Assembly (NCBI GenBank): GCA_949128115.1
Contig: OX421961.1
Span: 102,133,863 to 102,197,862 of the forward strand
Length of the DNA stretch: 64,000 bases
Origin: Anaspis maculata
Lineage: Eukaryota; Arthropoda; Insecta; Coleoptera; Scraptiidae
Direction: 5' to 3'
A program made the translations under genes and the position numbers. The notes beneath the pieces were generated by a model, which was not told the origin of the DNA, ran no database searches, and saw nothing but the letters and a program-made list of their open reading frames with translations. Below, piece by piece: positions 11,922 to 23,256 of this stretch (within the stretch, counting starts at the first letter, position 1; the number at the start of each line of letters is the position of its first letter).

Positions 11922-11954
11922 ACTGAACTGTGAAATAACTTAAACGTTTATATA
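11922..11954 (-). promoter_or_regulatory. Core promoter of the SDR gene: TATA box plus TCAGT initiator
   Basis: On the - strand TATATAAA occupies 11954-11947 and the arthropod initiator TCAGT occupies 11926-11922. The initiator A (11924) lies 30 bases after the first TATA base, the canonical spacing. This predicts a start at 11924 and a 5' leader of about 74 nt before the ATG at 11850. Confidence 0.65.
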
Positions 11955-12457
11955 GGTAGGTACAAGTAATTATTGCATTATACCTTTACTAGAAATACTT
12001 AGATGTTAATCGATATCTCAGTGGAGTGCTCAAATTTCGAGTTTGATCTTGATCAAAAACTGATAAGAGATGGTTTCTACTTCAGTGGAGAGCAAAATTA
12101 GTCTTTATTTATGGAATTTAACAAGATTTCATCGCTTTCATCTGATGAGCTATAAACATTTCTAGAAAAATAATATGACTTTGCACTTTGTTGACTATGA
12201 TGAGAGTGCATTTTTTTATAGATAACGATCGGTAGACCTATAAAGATAACGATAGCATTAACTTTTTTTTAATAATATTTAGGTACTGGGGAACTCACCC
12301 GTTGAGCAGATCCAATATTTTAATTTTTAAATAGGTTGGTACTACATCATTATAAAATATCATTCCAAGGTTTAGAAAACACAGCTTGCCATAAACAAAT
12401 CGAGCTTTTGTTAGTGTATTAATGTAGAATTGGTCCATCTGTGGCTTTGTCAGTATG
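11955..12457. other. Upstream region of the SDR gene, no gene seen
   Basis: This AT-rich spacer separates the SDR promoter from the palindrome at 12458. No recognisable coding sequence is present. Confidence 0.4.
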
Positions 12458-13209
12458 AATTTGAAGTTGTTCCAGTCACACCACGTATTTGTTGTTTTTT
12501 AAAAAAGGTTTAATTGACAATTGTTTCGAGGAAGACCCTCATCATCAGAAAACTGTTGAATGAAGAAAATATTAGATACAGAAATAAGAAAGAACAATGG
12601 TACAGGCTTACCTATTCAAAAAAGTGTATAAATTGCTTGTTTGTAGAAGATTTTTAGTAAAAATTGGCAGTAAATTGACAGTAAATAAAAAGATGGCATG
12701 AGAACTTGTACTATTGTTGACTATAAAGGTGATTATAAAGGTAAAGAGGTATAAACAATATTAGATAACAATACTTGTTTTTGTGGGTACTAGAAGAAGC
12801 ACTTTGAAAGAACAGGAGCAGCTAAAATAATACACATCAAAATAGCTGCTCCTGTTCTTTCAAAGTGCTTCTTCTAGTACCCACAAAAACAAGTATTGTT
12901 ATCTAATATTGTTTATACCTCTTTACCTTTATAATCACCTTTATAGTCAACAATAGTACAAGTTCTCATGCCATCTTTTTATTTACTGTAAATTTACTGC
13001 CAATTTTTACTGAAAATCTTCTACAAACAAGCAATTTATACACTTTTTCGAATAGGTAAGCCTGTACCATTGTTCTTTCTTATTTCTGTATCTAATATTT
13101 TCTTCATTTAACAGTTTTCTGATGATGAGGGTCTTCCTCGAAACAATTGTCAATTAAACCTTTTTTAAAAAACAACAAATACGTGGTGTGACCGGAACAA
13201 CTTCAAATT
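12458..13209. repeat. Near-perfect 0.75-kb palindrome with hammerhead-like motif in each arm
   Basis: The left end AATTTGAAGTTGTTCC is mirrored at 13209, and the arms stay almost identical to the centre near 12836 (AGCTGCTCCTGTTCTTTC on both sides). Each arm carries CTGATGA, then GAGG/CCTC complementary blocks, then GAAAC, AATT and GTC: + strand at 13119-13151, - strand at 12548-12516. That layout resembles the hammerhead ribozyme core reported in Penelope-like elements, except for one extra T between CTGATGA and the stem. No reverse transcriptase is visible. High arm identity suggests a recent inverted duplication or a foldback element. Confidence 0.85.
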
Positions 13210-13902
13210 TTTGTTAGTGTCTCTGATTTTTTTATGTTCAATGTCATCTTGATGTGAAGGAGATAACGTTAAAATTAGAGTCCCTATGACATAAAACCTG
13301 CACCTGAACCGTATCTGAATAGGGGAGACCAGTGTTGGTTGTTACAGGGGCCGGTTCTTACATTGCATTTTGAAAGCGCGCCTTTGAGGCGACCGCGGTA
13401 ATAATGCTTTCTAGATGTGCAACATTCACCGACCCATATTCTCATGTAGGTAGTTGCATGGCGATATGTTGAGTCGTTGCCAGGTGAGTTCAAGTTATGT
13501 GTTTTCAAGCCCTTTGAGTGAATATTAAATGGCTGACTCTTTGTTTCATTACAAGTATGAATGAACTCCAACTTATCCGGTAATTTTCTTGAACAAACAT
13601 TGGCAAATGGAGAATATTCTTCATGCTTGCTCGTTGGGGCTGGTTGTTACAGTCTTGACGGGGTCATCACTTGTGACATGGTACTGGGAGCCAGAAATCC
13701 GAATTTTAGGCTGAATCTCTTGAAACTTCCAGAATGAGTGAGCAATATAAAAAACATTCCAAGGAAGAATAGTAATCAAAATTATTTCAAAATAGGGGGT
13801 TGAAACAGCGGGTAAAAAGTAGGAGAACAAGATTAAAACTATAATCAAGTGGGCATCTTTTACCCTTCTTGACATATTATCTTCTTGGAAAAGCTAGAAT
13901 AA
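13210..13902. other. Non-coding spacer, no recognised gene
   Basis: Two - strand frames (13284-13571 and 13621-13875) are open for 84-95 codons but show no family signature, and their composition is like the surroundings. Confidence 0.3.
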
Positions 13903-14300
13903 ATATGGCGGCAGAGCATTATTTGTCCAAAATCGTATGTGTCTTACTGAAGTTTACATCGCTTGCAAATATCACTCAAATCGGACCACTTTCAGAGAAA
14001 TTTAAAATGGCGGTTCAAAGATGGCGGTCAAGTGGCAAAAATCGTTGATCAATTTTATATGGCATGGTGGACACTAACGCATTCGATTGGCGTTTACATC
14101 ACATCGATATCTTTTTTCGTTGAGACATAGTTCTCCTAGTTCTATCACTTTGAAACATTTCCAATATAGAGAATACAAGATGGCGGCAGAATATCAATTG
14201 TCGAAAATTGGATGTATTTTAGTGTGCGGTTTACATTGCCTGCAAATTTCAATCGGATCACTTTTAGAGAAATTGCTTCAAATGCTTCAAAGAAAATGCT
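13903..14300. repeat. Two diverged direct copies of an ATGGCGGCAGA-headed repeat
   Basis: ATGGCGGCAGAGCATTAT at 13906 and ATGGCGGCAGAATATCAA at 14180 start parallel segments. Both continue GTCCAAAATCG / GTCGAAAATTGG, GTTTACATCGCTTGC / GTTTACATTGCCTGC and CAGAGAAATT / TAGAGAAATT. Period is about 274 bp. The repeats are too diverged for recent tandem duplication and probably mark an old transposon. Confidence 0.6.
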
Positions 14301-14684
14301 TCAACGCAGTGGATTTGTCGCGTTCGGAAACATCTGATCCGGAATCCGGAGACGGATCAAGGTTTCCGTAAGCGCCTTTACTTTCTCTTCACTGACCCGA
14401 GTCTGAATATAATTAGAACTTTCTTCAACAGTGAAATCATGGGAGGGAGTAGGCCCAATTCAATTTGGAAAAATCACAGAGACGCTAGTCAAAAATCACT
14501 TATTCTACTCACGCATGATGCTCTTCAGTAGCTCACCCCGTGAAGACTTGCTACTTGTTTGATACTGCAGTGCTTCCGCCTTGGCCGCAAAAGGCAGATT
14601 CAGCTTAAACAGAACTTGAGCCGAGAATTTTGAGGTGAATACCTAGGTAGATATATGTACTAATCATGAAAAAGAACTAAAAAT

Positions 14685-15709
14685 TAGTGATGGGCACTAT
14701 CGATTTTTACTATCGAATGGTCGACTATCGAATGACTGAAACTATCGAATGATTCATTCAAATTCATTCATTCACATAAATCCGTTGAATTCATTCATTT
14801 GCTATCGATTCATTCATTCATTCATTCGTTCATTCGTTCATTCGTTCATTCGTTCATTCGTTCATTCATTCATTCATTTATTCATTCATTTGAACGTGCT
14901 ATCAAATTATTCGATATGTGACAACTATCGAATAATTCGATAGTATTCATTCGATAGTGCCCATCACTAACTAGTCTTGGAGGATCCTTCCTGCACTGCG
15001 ACCTATAAGATCTTTTGTGCGTAACCATGCGAGTTCTGGAACTCAGTCCCTCAATTATTAGACCAAGAGCTACCTAAGTTTTTTTGCACTCATTTGATAA
15101 AGGTCTGTTCCCATCTTGAAATGTTCAGGTACAGTTTCTGTGTACAAAAGTATTTGTTATTCAGTTACTTTGTTTACAGTTACTGAGTTTAAATTTAATA
15201 TTTCTCTCTATTTATTTTGATTTCATTCACTTACCTATAAAAATCAATAAGTAATTGAATACATTATGAAACTGTACATCTCATAATTCACTCCAAAAAA
15301 TCGACTAGAAATCAAATTGTTCAATTCATTCATTGCTGATTCCATAGAACATAAAAAACTGATAATTATACTTAAGTACAACAAAAAATTTTATTACAAG
15401 TCAAAATTCATCCTTTCATTTGTTAATCAATTAAGTAATTCTGTTTCGCATTCAAAATTATTCAGTTCATCCGTTAAATTCACTAGTATATTGAATTATC
15501 CATCCATTTATTCGTTTAGTCATTCATTCGTTCGTGCATTCATCCATCAGTTTGTTTATTCATTCATTCATTTGTTCATCCATTCGTTCATTCATTCATT
15601 CGTTCATTCATTCATTCATTCATTCGTTCGTTCATTCATTCATTTGAACGCGCTATCGAATTATTCGATAGCTGACAACTATCGAATAATTCGATAGTGC
15701 CCATCACTA
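14685..15709. mobile_element. Non-autonomous hAT-type element with an internal copy of its own right end
   Basis: The outer ends are TAGTGATGGGCACTATCG and its reverse complement at 15692-15709. The 8-bp direct repeat CTAAAAAT flanks exactly at 14677-14684 and 15710-15717. A second right end (CTATCGAATAATTCG through GATAGTGCCCATCACTA, finishing at 14969) lies inside and lacks the flanking duplication, so part of the element has been duplicated. Both end regions carry ATTC/GTTC microsatellite blocks (14750-14890, 15500-15640), which generate the repetitive Ser-Phe-Ile-His frames. Transposase is absent. Confidence 0.9.
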
Positions 15710-15717
15710 CTAAAAAT

Positions 15718-17190
15718 ATACAATTATCCAAATGAGCAAATAACCAGAGAGGTGGGCTGATGGGCTAACTATGAAACGAAAGTCAAGCGATTAGCGGTCA
15801 GAAAAGTGACAGATGCGTATTGCGTACCAAAAACTTTTGACAGATGCGTAGCTGAGACACTCTGTAAAGATTAACGCAAAAAACAAATAAGTAATAAGTG
15901 TTTATAATTATGGGTTTTGAATAGCTATTTCTCTTTAAACCGTAAAAAATCCAAATAAGAAACTTATTGTTTTTTAGTCACTTTCCAAGGACGTTCATTT
16001 ACAATTTTACGCATAGTACATACCTACATAGGTATAAGACATGCATCAGCGATACAACATACACGGCATGTAATACCTACATTGTACACATTATTAAGTG
16101 CAAATATTGATATACTAATCCATGTAAATATGTGTGCCAACACACATTTATTACGTAAAAATGGTAACAAACAAATATTTCCCTAGCCCCAAAAAGGGTA
16201 AATTAATAAATATAAGAAGTATACCCACCTACCGTAAATGCCTTGAAACGAATAACACCAAAACCAAAGGTTTTCACCCAAATTAAATATTTTACACCCT
16301 TTTGGTTATAATAAAGCGATATATAAAATTTCCATCATTTAAGTACATATTTTACTGTAATTTACAAAAATGAAAAGAGTTTTCCAGTTGCCTTCAGGTA
16401 GGTCTTGAAGTCGGGCGTTTTTCTTGAAACTGGACTTTGTTACGTATAGCCTCGAGCTGAGGAGGAAATTGAATTCTCTGGTGGTTTTATTTGTGGTGCA
16501 AGGCCGTGAAAATGAAACGCTTTATCTTGTTCATTACTTACGGAAGTTTGTTTCCTGTACTAACGTAAGTTTATCTCCACTATGAACTTTTCAAATAATT
16601 CTGCGCAGGTTTCCTAATACCGGGTGCCCCTATTGAAAAAATTATTGAAGAATGTCTTGAATGTCAGCAACATTCATGGGAATTGAGAGTGTGAGCACGT
16701 ATAGTCCGTTCCATTTGTTTTTGGATCGCATTAAGCTGTGGAAATTATGAGTTACTTTGAGATACCTGATTACTGATGTTCAACATCAATTTGACTTTTC
16801 AAGGAGATGCTGAGAATAGTTATCGTTATTTCGTGAAATCTTCACCTCTAGTGTAATTGTGGCATGTGAATACCATTGTGGAGATTGCTGAGCTAATGGC
16901 TTGTCATGCATACGAGCAAGCCGAGCGAGCAAAATCCACGACGAAACTTAGGAGTTCACAATTCATGAAAACATCAGGGTTCGACAACTTCCCGGGCCAA
17001 TCCGAGACCCGAACCATGTCGTAATTGCCGTAGCGTTAAGCTTCAAGTCATGGGCTCGGGACGAGGTCCACAAGTCCTACAAAAAAACTACTGCCATCTA
17101 GGTCCACCTCGGTTCTCAATAATCAAACCACAGTTTTCATCTTCTTTACAACTTTTAACATTTGAACACTTTTAAATACCAAGTACGATT
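15718..17190. other. Non-coding intron sequence, no gene seen
   Basis: The sequence is AT-rich with several TACCTA/TAGGTA words (16019-16080). I see no domain, RNA gene or repeat with defined ends. Confidence 0.4.
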
Positions 17191-17198
17191 ACAATTTG

Positions 17199-18228
17199 AT
17201 AAGGAGATTCAATTATTAGGATATGTTACTTCAAGCTTTTAGTTTCCTAACCTACAAATCAACAAAAACTTCGTTTTTCTTTCTTACCAAAACCAATGAA
17301 TGGAACTGGATGTCAAGACATCAGTACAAATTAAAAAAAAACATTTGCTTGATGTCAGTTGCCAGTATACCTAGTGCTAAACCTCTCCTACACGACAATA
17401 AAACATAGTAAAACTACCACGTTCAGTTCATTTTTTAAAAAATATCTTTTTTGCCACTTACTAGCTAAGTAGATAGGTCAAGGTAACTTTTTGAGCTAGA
17501 GAAATTTACAAAGAATAAGCACAAGTATCGAAGTACTTGGATATTATACGTGTATAAATATTCTCTTTGAAGAGTTTTAGAAGCACATTTTGTAATTTAT
17601 TGACTTTGTTGTTACATGCAACGCTTTGCATTATAAACAAATTTATTACCCAGCATGCTCTCTGCAGAGAATTTACCGCAATTGGAAACGTAAAGTGCAT
17701 TTCAGTAGTTTGCACATTATGGAACTGTCACAAATTTAATAACTTTCAACACCCACCTACTCACTGAAAGCTGGCTACGAGTATATCTCAATTAAAATAA
17801 CAAGTTCTAGTATTAGGTACTCTTTGATTTAAGTCGTCCTAGGGATAAAGCTCTAGATTTACAAAACTGAGCAAAGAAGCTCGAATAGACAAGGATGCAC
17901 ACATGTCTAAAAAAATAGGTAGGTACTACGCTAAAAATATCTTGGAAATGTAGAAAATTACAGACCCTTGCAATGTGTCTGGCTAGCGAGTGATATGGTT
18001 GTTTTGGAAGTATTGCAAAAAAATTATTTTCAATTCCTAAAATCTTAAAAAATTCAAAATTTTGCACGTATCATAATCTCCCTAATGGTATTTTAGAGAT
18101 CCATGACTGTTTTCATTACTCTCCATTCATTCGTTTTGCGGTGAGAGAGGAGTACAAAGTTCTCGCTGATTTGTAGGTTAGGAAACTACAACCCTCAAGT
18201 TAGAGGTTCTAATAACTGAATCTCCTTA
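17199..18228. repeat. Element with about 70-bp imperfect terminal inverted repeats
   Basis: The left end ATAAGGAGATTCAATTATTA and the right end (reverse complement ATAAGGAGATTCAGTTATTA) match. The match continues inwards to TAGTTTCCTAACCTACAAATC on both arms. Weaker complementarity continues outside (17130-17198 versus 18229-18290). The total is about 1.03 kb with no recognisable protein. The short frames inside overlap on both strands and are not credible genes. Confidence 0.7.
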
Positions 18229-18299
18229 TGGAATCGTGATGGTACACGATTTTACAAAGTTTTCGATTGTTCAAAGTTGCAAAGGTTTCTATTACTATC

Positions 18300-19095
18300 A
18301 CACTAGGCTATAACTAGTAAAGAAGCAGAAATGAGGAATTCAACAACGCGATACACAAGACTGGCACATGATTGATACAGATGACATTGAAACGTGTCCA
18401 AAATTCACACATCAAAGTACGAGCGGGAAGCCCATCTCTCTCAGGGTAACTACTTACACTGATGACGGCTTGAAATCGATAAATGATAGAAATCGCTCAA
18501 CGAGGTATTTTTAAAATAACGGTAATCACGATTTCATTGCGGAGCTGCGCCTATAAACCAGAAAGAAAATTGTCAAGTTATTGGCAGTGGGAAGAAGCTG
18601 AATGTTGCTGGTACATGTATTGAATTGTTTGTTAGGGGTCTTACGCATTGAGAAATTCAGTACCAACCTAATAAACATTGACGTTTCTAAATTTTTCACA
18701 AATTTTTGAAAAATAAGCAAGTTTTATTAACGAATTAAAGTTTTAATCTCCTGATTTTTATCTGCATTTAGCCACCTTCCCCGTTTTTTATTTTATGTTT
18801 TAAGGGGCTGTTTCGAGGGCCCCCAAAGAAAAGAAGGGATTTAAGGGAGGTCCTCCCCCAAACATGTTCTCGTAGTCCTCCAAACCCACCTTAATAATAT
18901 TAATATCAATAATGGAAATAGAAGTTTCCAGATCACACGAACTTCAAAACTTCAATAAAATATGTACTTGGGTAAAAATAACAAAAATTCTATATATTTT
19001 AGGGTTATCGTTATCGACCCCGGAGCGGAGGGCCCCCTTGAGCTCTGGGGCCCTGAGGCACTGCCTCGCTTTGCTCATTGATAGCTACGCCACTG
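18300..19095. other. Non-coding sequence with degenerate repeat remnants
   Basis: The GC-rich stretch 18785-19090 (GGGCCCCCAAAGAAA, GGAGCGGAGGGCCCCCTTGA, GCTACGCCACTGG) looks like ends of old DNA elements. I cannot define boundaries. No gene is seen. Confidence 0.35.
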
Positions 19096-19189
19096 GGTGT
19101 CCTGCTTCTATCAGTTAACTTGGTGTTTGGCGGCAACAACCTTATCTTTCAGCATGATAATTGCCCTGTGCACACTTCAGGCATGAATA
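19096..19189 (+). pseudogene. Tc1-like transposase relic, segment around the second catalytic Asp
   Basis: The frame encodes FGGNNLIFQHDNCPVHTSG, which matches the Tc1/mariner DDE motif block (usually QQDNAPCHTS) with the catalytic Asp preserved. It stops abruptly at 19189, where a TA-flanked element begins. The continuing protein is found at 20581. Confidence 0.8.
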
Positions 19190-20580
19190 GGGTCCTTGCA
19201 CAAATTTTCAAAATCAGAAATTTCTATGTAGGAACATGCGCTATGTTGTACATAGTCATACAGTTCAAGGAAAAAACTGAAAAAATTTTTTGAAGCTTTT
19301 TATTAAAATAGTAAAGTTTCCAATAATTTGAATTTATTTTCGCGCCCAAAAACAGCCATGACGTCAGACATGCTGGGGATATTCTGGGGATATTTAGAAC
19401 GACAGCGCAGCTGTGTTGTTTCTGCGTCAAACAGACGTCCTTGGCATCAGACTGACTTGGCACTTCTATGCTTGGCACTTTTTTTGTCACTGTCAGCTGG
19501 AAGTGATTGTCACTTTTGAGCTCCTTCGCGCAGCTATATTTTCAACATGCCTTCCAGAGTTGTTGACCTCAATGAGTGTTGCTTGATGAGTTGGTGGCCA
19601 AACGATTCAACTTCCACACCTGATAAGGGTTTAATTCAAATGCCCCAAGATTCACCACGAAGACAACGTTGGCACGAAGTGCTAAAACGCCAATATCTGT
19701 CGCCTTATACCACTTTTACCTTTGTGAGGATCATCAAAATCAAGCTGTAGGTACATATCCAACGGCGGAGTTCGCATAGTTGTCTCTACCAGCTCTAGAA
19801 ATACAAAAAATTACAGAATAGATCTAAATCGTTTTCACTTAGGCGTCTTCCATGCAAATTAATGATTTCACAACTACTAATCATGACTTCGTTGAGGTCA
19901 CCCGATCAAATCTTGTTAGGGGTATCTCATTCTGCTCATCTGAAAAGCGGCTAATGATATCAAAGAAATCGAACATCTACCTGTAAGCTTCGCTGTGAGC
20001 TTTGACTCTTCTTCTGCTGCTTTAAATTTTTCGTTCTTCGCGAAGAACTCTTCCTCCATCACGAAGTTAACCATCGGCAAATGGTCGGATTCCGCCTGAA
20101 CAAAACCTTTCTCCATCGTCATCCCATTTTACACAAAACACAACACAGCGATTACGGCTTTCAAATTTTGCGGCTTGACGTTTCGTTTGGCGGTTGCTGC
20201 GCATTTAGGTTGAAGAGGTGTGCGTTTCACTTAATTTCAAGTCGTATCAATGAATTTGAAGGATCTTCAGAACAAATAGTCAAACCCTGTTCTATTATAA
20301 TATTTTCATAATGAGGTAAAATGGCATTTTCACACATTTTACACATTGAGAATTGTGAAGTAAATTCAAGCTTCTAAACTTCTTTAAATCGGTGTAGAGG
20401 AGGGCGTAAACTTATGCATTTGTGAAAAATGTAAGGATGTTGCCTACACTCAATTTTTTCAAACTTTAATTGAAAATTTTAACAAAAATACAAAGGTATA
20501 TCACAATTAAGATAGAACATATTATTAAGTGACTCAAAGGCATTCTATTGGAGTGAGAAAAAAATTTCATGCAAGGACCC
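19190..20580. mobile_element. TA-flanked 1.39-kb inverted-repeat element inserted in a Tc1-like gene
   Basis: The ends are GGGTCCTTGCACAAATTTTC and its near reverse complement (GAAAAAAATTTCATGCAAGGACCC). TA occurs at 19188-19189 and 20581-20582 as the apparent target duplication. Inside, a + strand frame at 19547 (MPSRVVDLNECC ... PRRQRWHEVLKRQ) faintly recalls a THAP zinc finger, and a - strand frame at 20122 (MEKGFVQAESDHLP ...) ends at a plausible donor. Neither is convincing alone. The superfamily is unresolved, and TA duplication favours Tc1/mariner or a relative. Confidence 0.75.
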
Positions 20581-20835
20581 TATTGTGGGGTCTACGGTCC
20601 CAATTTGAACTCTATGGAGAACATGAGGGGCTTTCTCACAAAAAGATAGATACCAGGGACGCACGACTCCAAAATGTCTAGCGAAGCTCCAGAATCACAT
20701 AACGCGGAAGCCTGGAATGGAATGATTTTTCTCCGAAGTCCGAATTTTATTTTCAAATCAATTGAGTCCATCCGAATCCGACGTCGGCGTCGTCTTGCTG
20801 CTGTTATTGAAAATCCTGGCAGTTATACATCATGT
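20581..20835 (+). pseudogene. Tc1-like transposase relic, C-terminal segment after the interruption
   Basis: The reading resumes with GVYGPNLNSMENMRGFLTKR, the equivalent of the SPDLNPIENLWG block: the third catalytic position is there (E of SMEN) but the Asp of SPDLN is lost. After a stop it continues to EAWNGM, SIESIRIR and RLAAVIENPGSYTSC, matching the usual Tc1 C-terminus (AWD ... SMPRRLQAVI ... G). A stop and substitutions show it is dead. Joining with 19096-19189 is disrupted by the insertion, and some residues between the second and third motifs are missing. Confidence 0.75.
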
Positions 20836-21121
20836 TTTACAAAAGGAAATTCATCAATCGCGCGGCTGAATCAATTTTATTTATGCCTATTCCCACCCTC
20901 AAGATTAGCGATCATTTGCAAAAAAACCCGATACCGCTACGACTTTTCGTTTAGGAGTTCAACTAGAAGACGGCGGACGGACTGACTTCAAAGCGTGCAT
21001 GGCTAATAGCGGATCTTCGACGAGAAAAATCACACTTGATTCTTAGATTTTCAGCCCAATCTTACGGTTATCCATACTCAGTTGCGAATAAAAACTCGAG
21101 ACATCCCAAGTAAAGTGTATA

Positions 21122-21532
21122 CAGGGTGACATGTAAATCGGCAAAATTGCCTTTGTTCAACAAGCTCCCGCATTTGAAGAAAAATTATTTTCCATGGATT
21201 CTTTAGCATTGAAGCCATGGAAGTAACTTGATACTTTTGAGTGTTCTTTGATTTATCCCCGTAACTTGTTTATTACGGGTGGTGTAAAAAAAACTACTGC
21301 CTTGAATTTTGGAAATCGGTCGGTAATGGTTAGTACCATCACTGAAAAACCAAGAAGTGGTTTTTTATACCACCCTGTGAATAAACAAATTACGGTAATA
21401 AATCAAAGAACATCTCAAGTCTCAAGGTATGAAGTCTTCTATGGCTTCAATGCTAGAATTTAGTTGAACAAAAAACAATTGAGAGCATGTTGAACAAAGG
21501 CAATTTTGCACCGTTCTTCATGTCACTCAGTG
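21122..21532. repeat. TA-flanked CAGGGTGAC element inside a second inverted repeat
   Basis: Left end CAGGGTGACATGTAAATCGG with GCAAAATTGCCTTTGTTCAAC is mirrored at the right end (GTTGAACAAAGGCAATTTTGC ... CATGTCACTCAGTG). Just outside, ACTCGAGACATCCCAAGTAAA (21095) pairs with the complement of TTTACTCGGAATGTCTCGAGT (21538), so one palindrome sits inside another. A lone related end occurs at 53651 (ATACAGAGTGATATGTAAAA). Confidence 0.7.
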
Positions 21533-21560
21533 TATATTTTACTCGGAATGTCTCGAGTGT

Positions 21561-23106
21561 CATGTTCAGGTACAATAGTTATGAATTACCAAATGATTGA
21601 GCTAAAATAACGGCGCGAACAAATACCAAATCAGTCCGTCCGAAGCAACCAGGAGTTATCCCGGTTTGAAATATGGCAAAATTTGCGGTGTGACGTATTC
21701 ATTGTTGCTCAGTTTATTTTTCAAAATCATAATAATGCTCTGGGGAATAAATCATTATCTCAATTTTTTTTGTTCGCTCAGATTTTTATTGGCGGTTCAC
21801 CATCTTTGAAATGGATGTGATTAAAAATAATAACGAAGTTATACTAATTCTGAATGCGCCTCAATCTTGGGACAACACGCACTGTTAGGCTCGTACCCAT
21901 CTATACGTTACCTATTACTTACTTAGTATGATGCAAGCATAAGATGTAGGTATCTAAAGTCACCCTGTATATTATATACCATTCACTCCCCAGGCCTTGT
22001 TTAATTTACGTGATTTATGATCTTCATATGGATTATTCATGATGGTTTAAATATTACAAATTACCAGAGCTCGGATTAATCTCGTAAAGTATGTGCGTTG
22101 TTGAGAGAATTAAAGGTAGAGATATGTATACTATTAAGGGTGCAACCGCACGTTGACTGATGACTCAGTGGGCGTAGGAGTAGGACTTATAATAAGTAGT
22201 TATAATAGAGCTGACCTTCTAACAATCAAAAGAAAAATTCTTGTTTTGTTATAATTCTTTTGTGTGCGATGTTCCAGTATCTCTAATAAACTTTCTCCTG
22301 GACTTGGTGCTCGGGTGGAGATTTATTGGCGAAAATCCGCTCCTCACCCCTGATGCAATTATGAATCCAAGAAATATAATAGGGCCGATGCCGATAAGAT
22401 ATAAGAGAGCAGAGCGAGATCAGTTTTACTGATGTGTCACCCTGGGGTCAAGTGAATTACCCATATTAACACATCTGTGCTTTACAACTTTCATCCGTAA
22501 TCGCAAGGGCTACCAGCTATCTATCTACCTGCTCAACGCTGCTGAGAAGGCAGGTTCCAACGGCAACAGCATCTTTGTTTTGTCTATAAAATCTTTAAAG
22601 AGCCTCTAAATGTGAGGAAGATGAACAGCGAGTCACATAGCATGTCACTGAAACATTAAACAGTCAAAAATAAGCTTGCAACACCGTTGTGAACTTTGAA
22701 GTAAGGCGACAACCCCTGAAAATTATGCATTACCTAAACCCTCTGCAACTTCGGTAACGGCGCTTTTACAGGGTGGATTGTATACCTGCCTGCCCAGGTG
22801 AAGACAATAAATTACTATTATTATTACATATTATTACTCAAATATAACTATTGCAGATCCCTTCACTATTCACCTTCGTGGACAGGTATAGTCTTATCAC
22901 ATATTTTAATTGAAAGCGTTGAGTGAGCACACTTATCCAAACAAGAAGGCGCTTATAACGCTTTATTCATCCGTCCGTATCTCCGTCCGTCCGTCACAGC
23001 ATCTAGCCCTAGACGAAAAAAAATTTCCGAAAAATTCCAACTCTAGTAAGTAGCTCATGACTTTAGGACCCGAACCAAGAAAAAATCTTGACAAAATAAT
23101 GTAGAA
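21561..23106. other. Non-coding intron sequence, no gene seen
   Basis: The sequence has mixed composition with a TTATTA-rich patch at 22811-22845 and a CGTCCGTC run at 22971-22993. No domain or RNA gene is recognised. Confidence 0.4.
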
Positions 23107-23256
23107 CAATTACAATACTGGATAGTATTAATAAAAAAATAAGCATAAGCATTTGCTTGGATTTTTGAGAAGTTGCTAAGACTTTCCCTGGAAACGCCTA
23201 TGAAATGCAAGCAAATGCTTATGCTTATTCTTTATTAATACTACCCAGTAACAATT
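23107..23256. repeat. 150-bp hairpin element
   Basis: Arms of about 48 bases (AATTACAATACTGG ... AAGCATAAGCATTTGCTT and its near complement AAGCAAATGCTTATGCTT ... CCCAGTAACAATT) enclose a 50-base loop. The shape would fit a MITE or a miRNA-like hairpin. The A/T-rich arms and clean ends favour a MITE. Confidence 0.7.

Noticed and set aside
14749..15697. Ser-Phe-Ile-His-rich proteins
   Set aside because: Direct products of ATTC/GTTC microsatellites in the hAT-type element.
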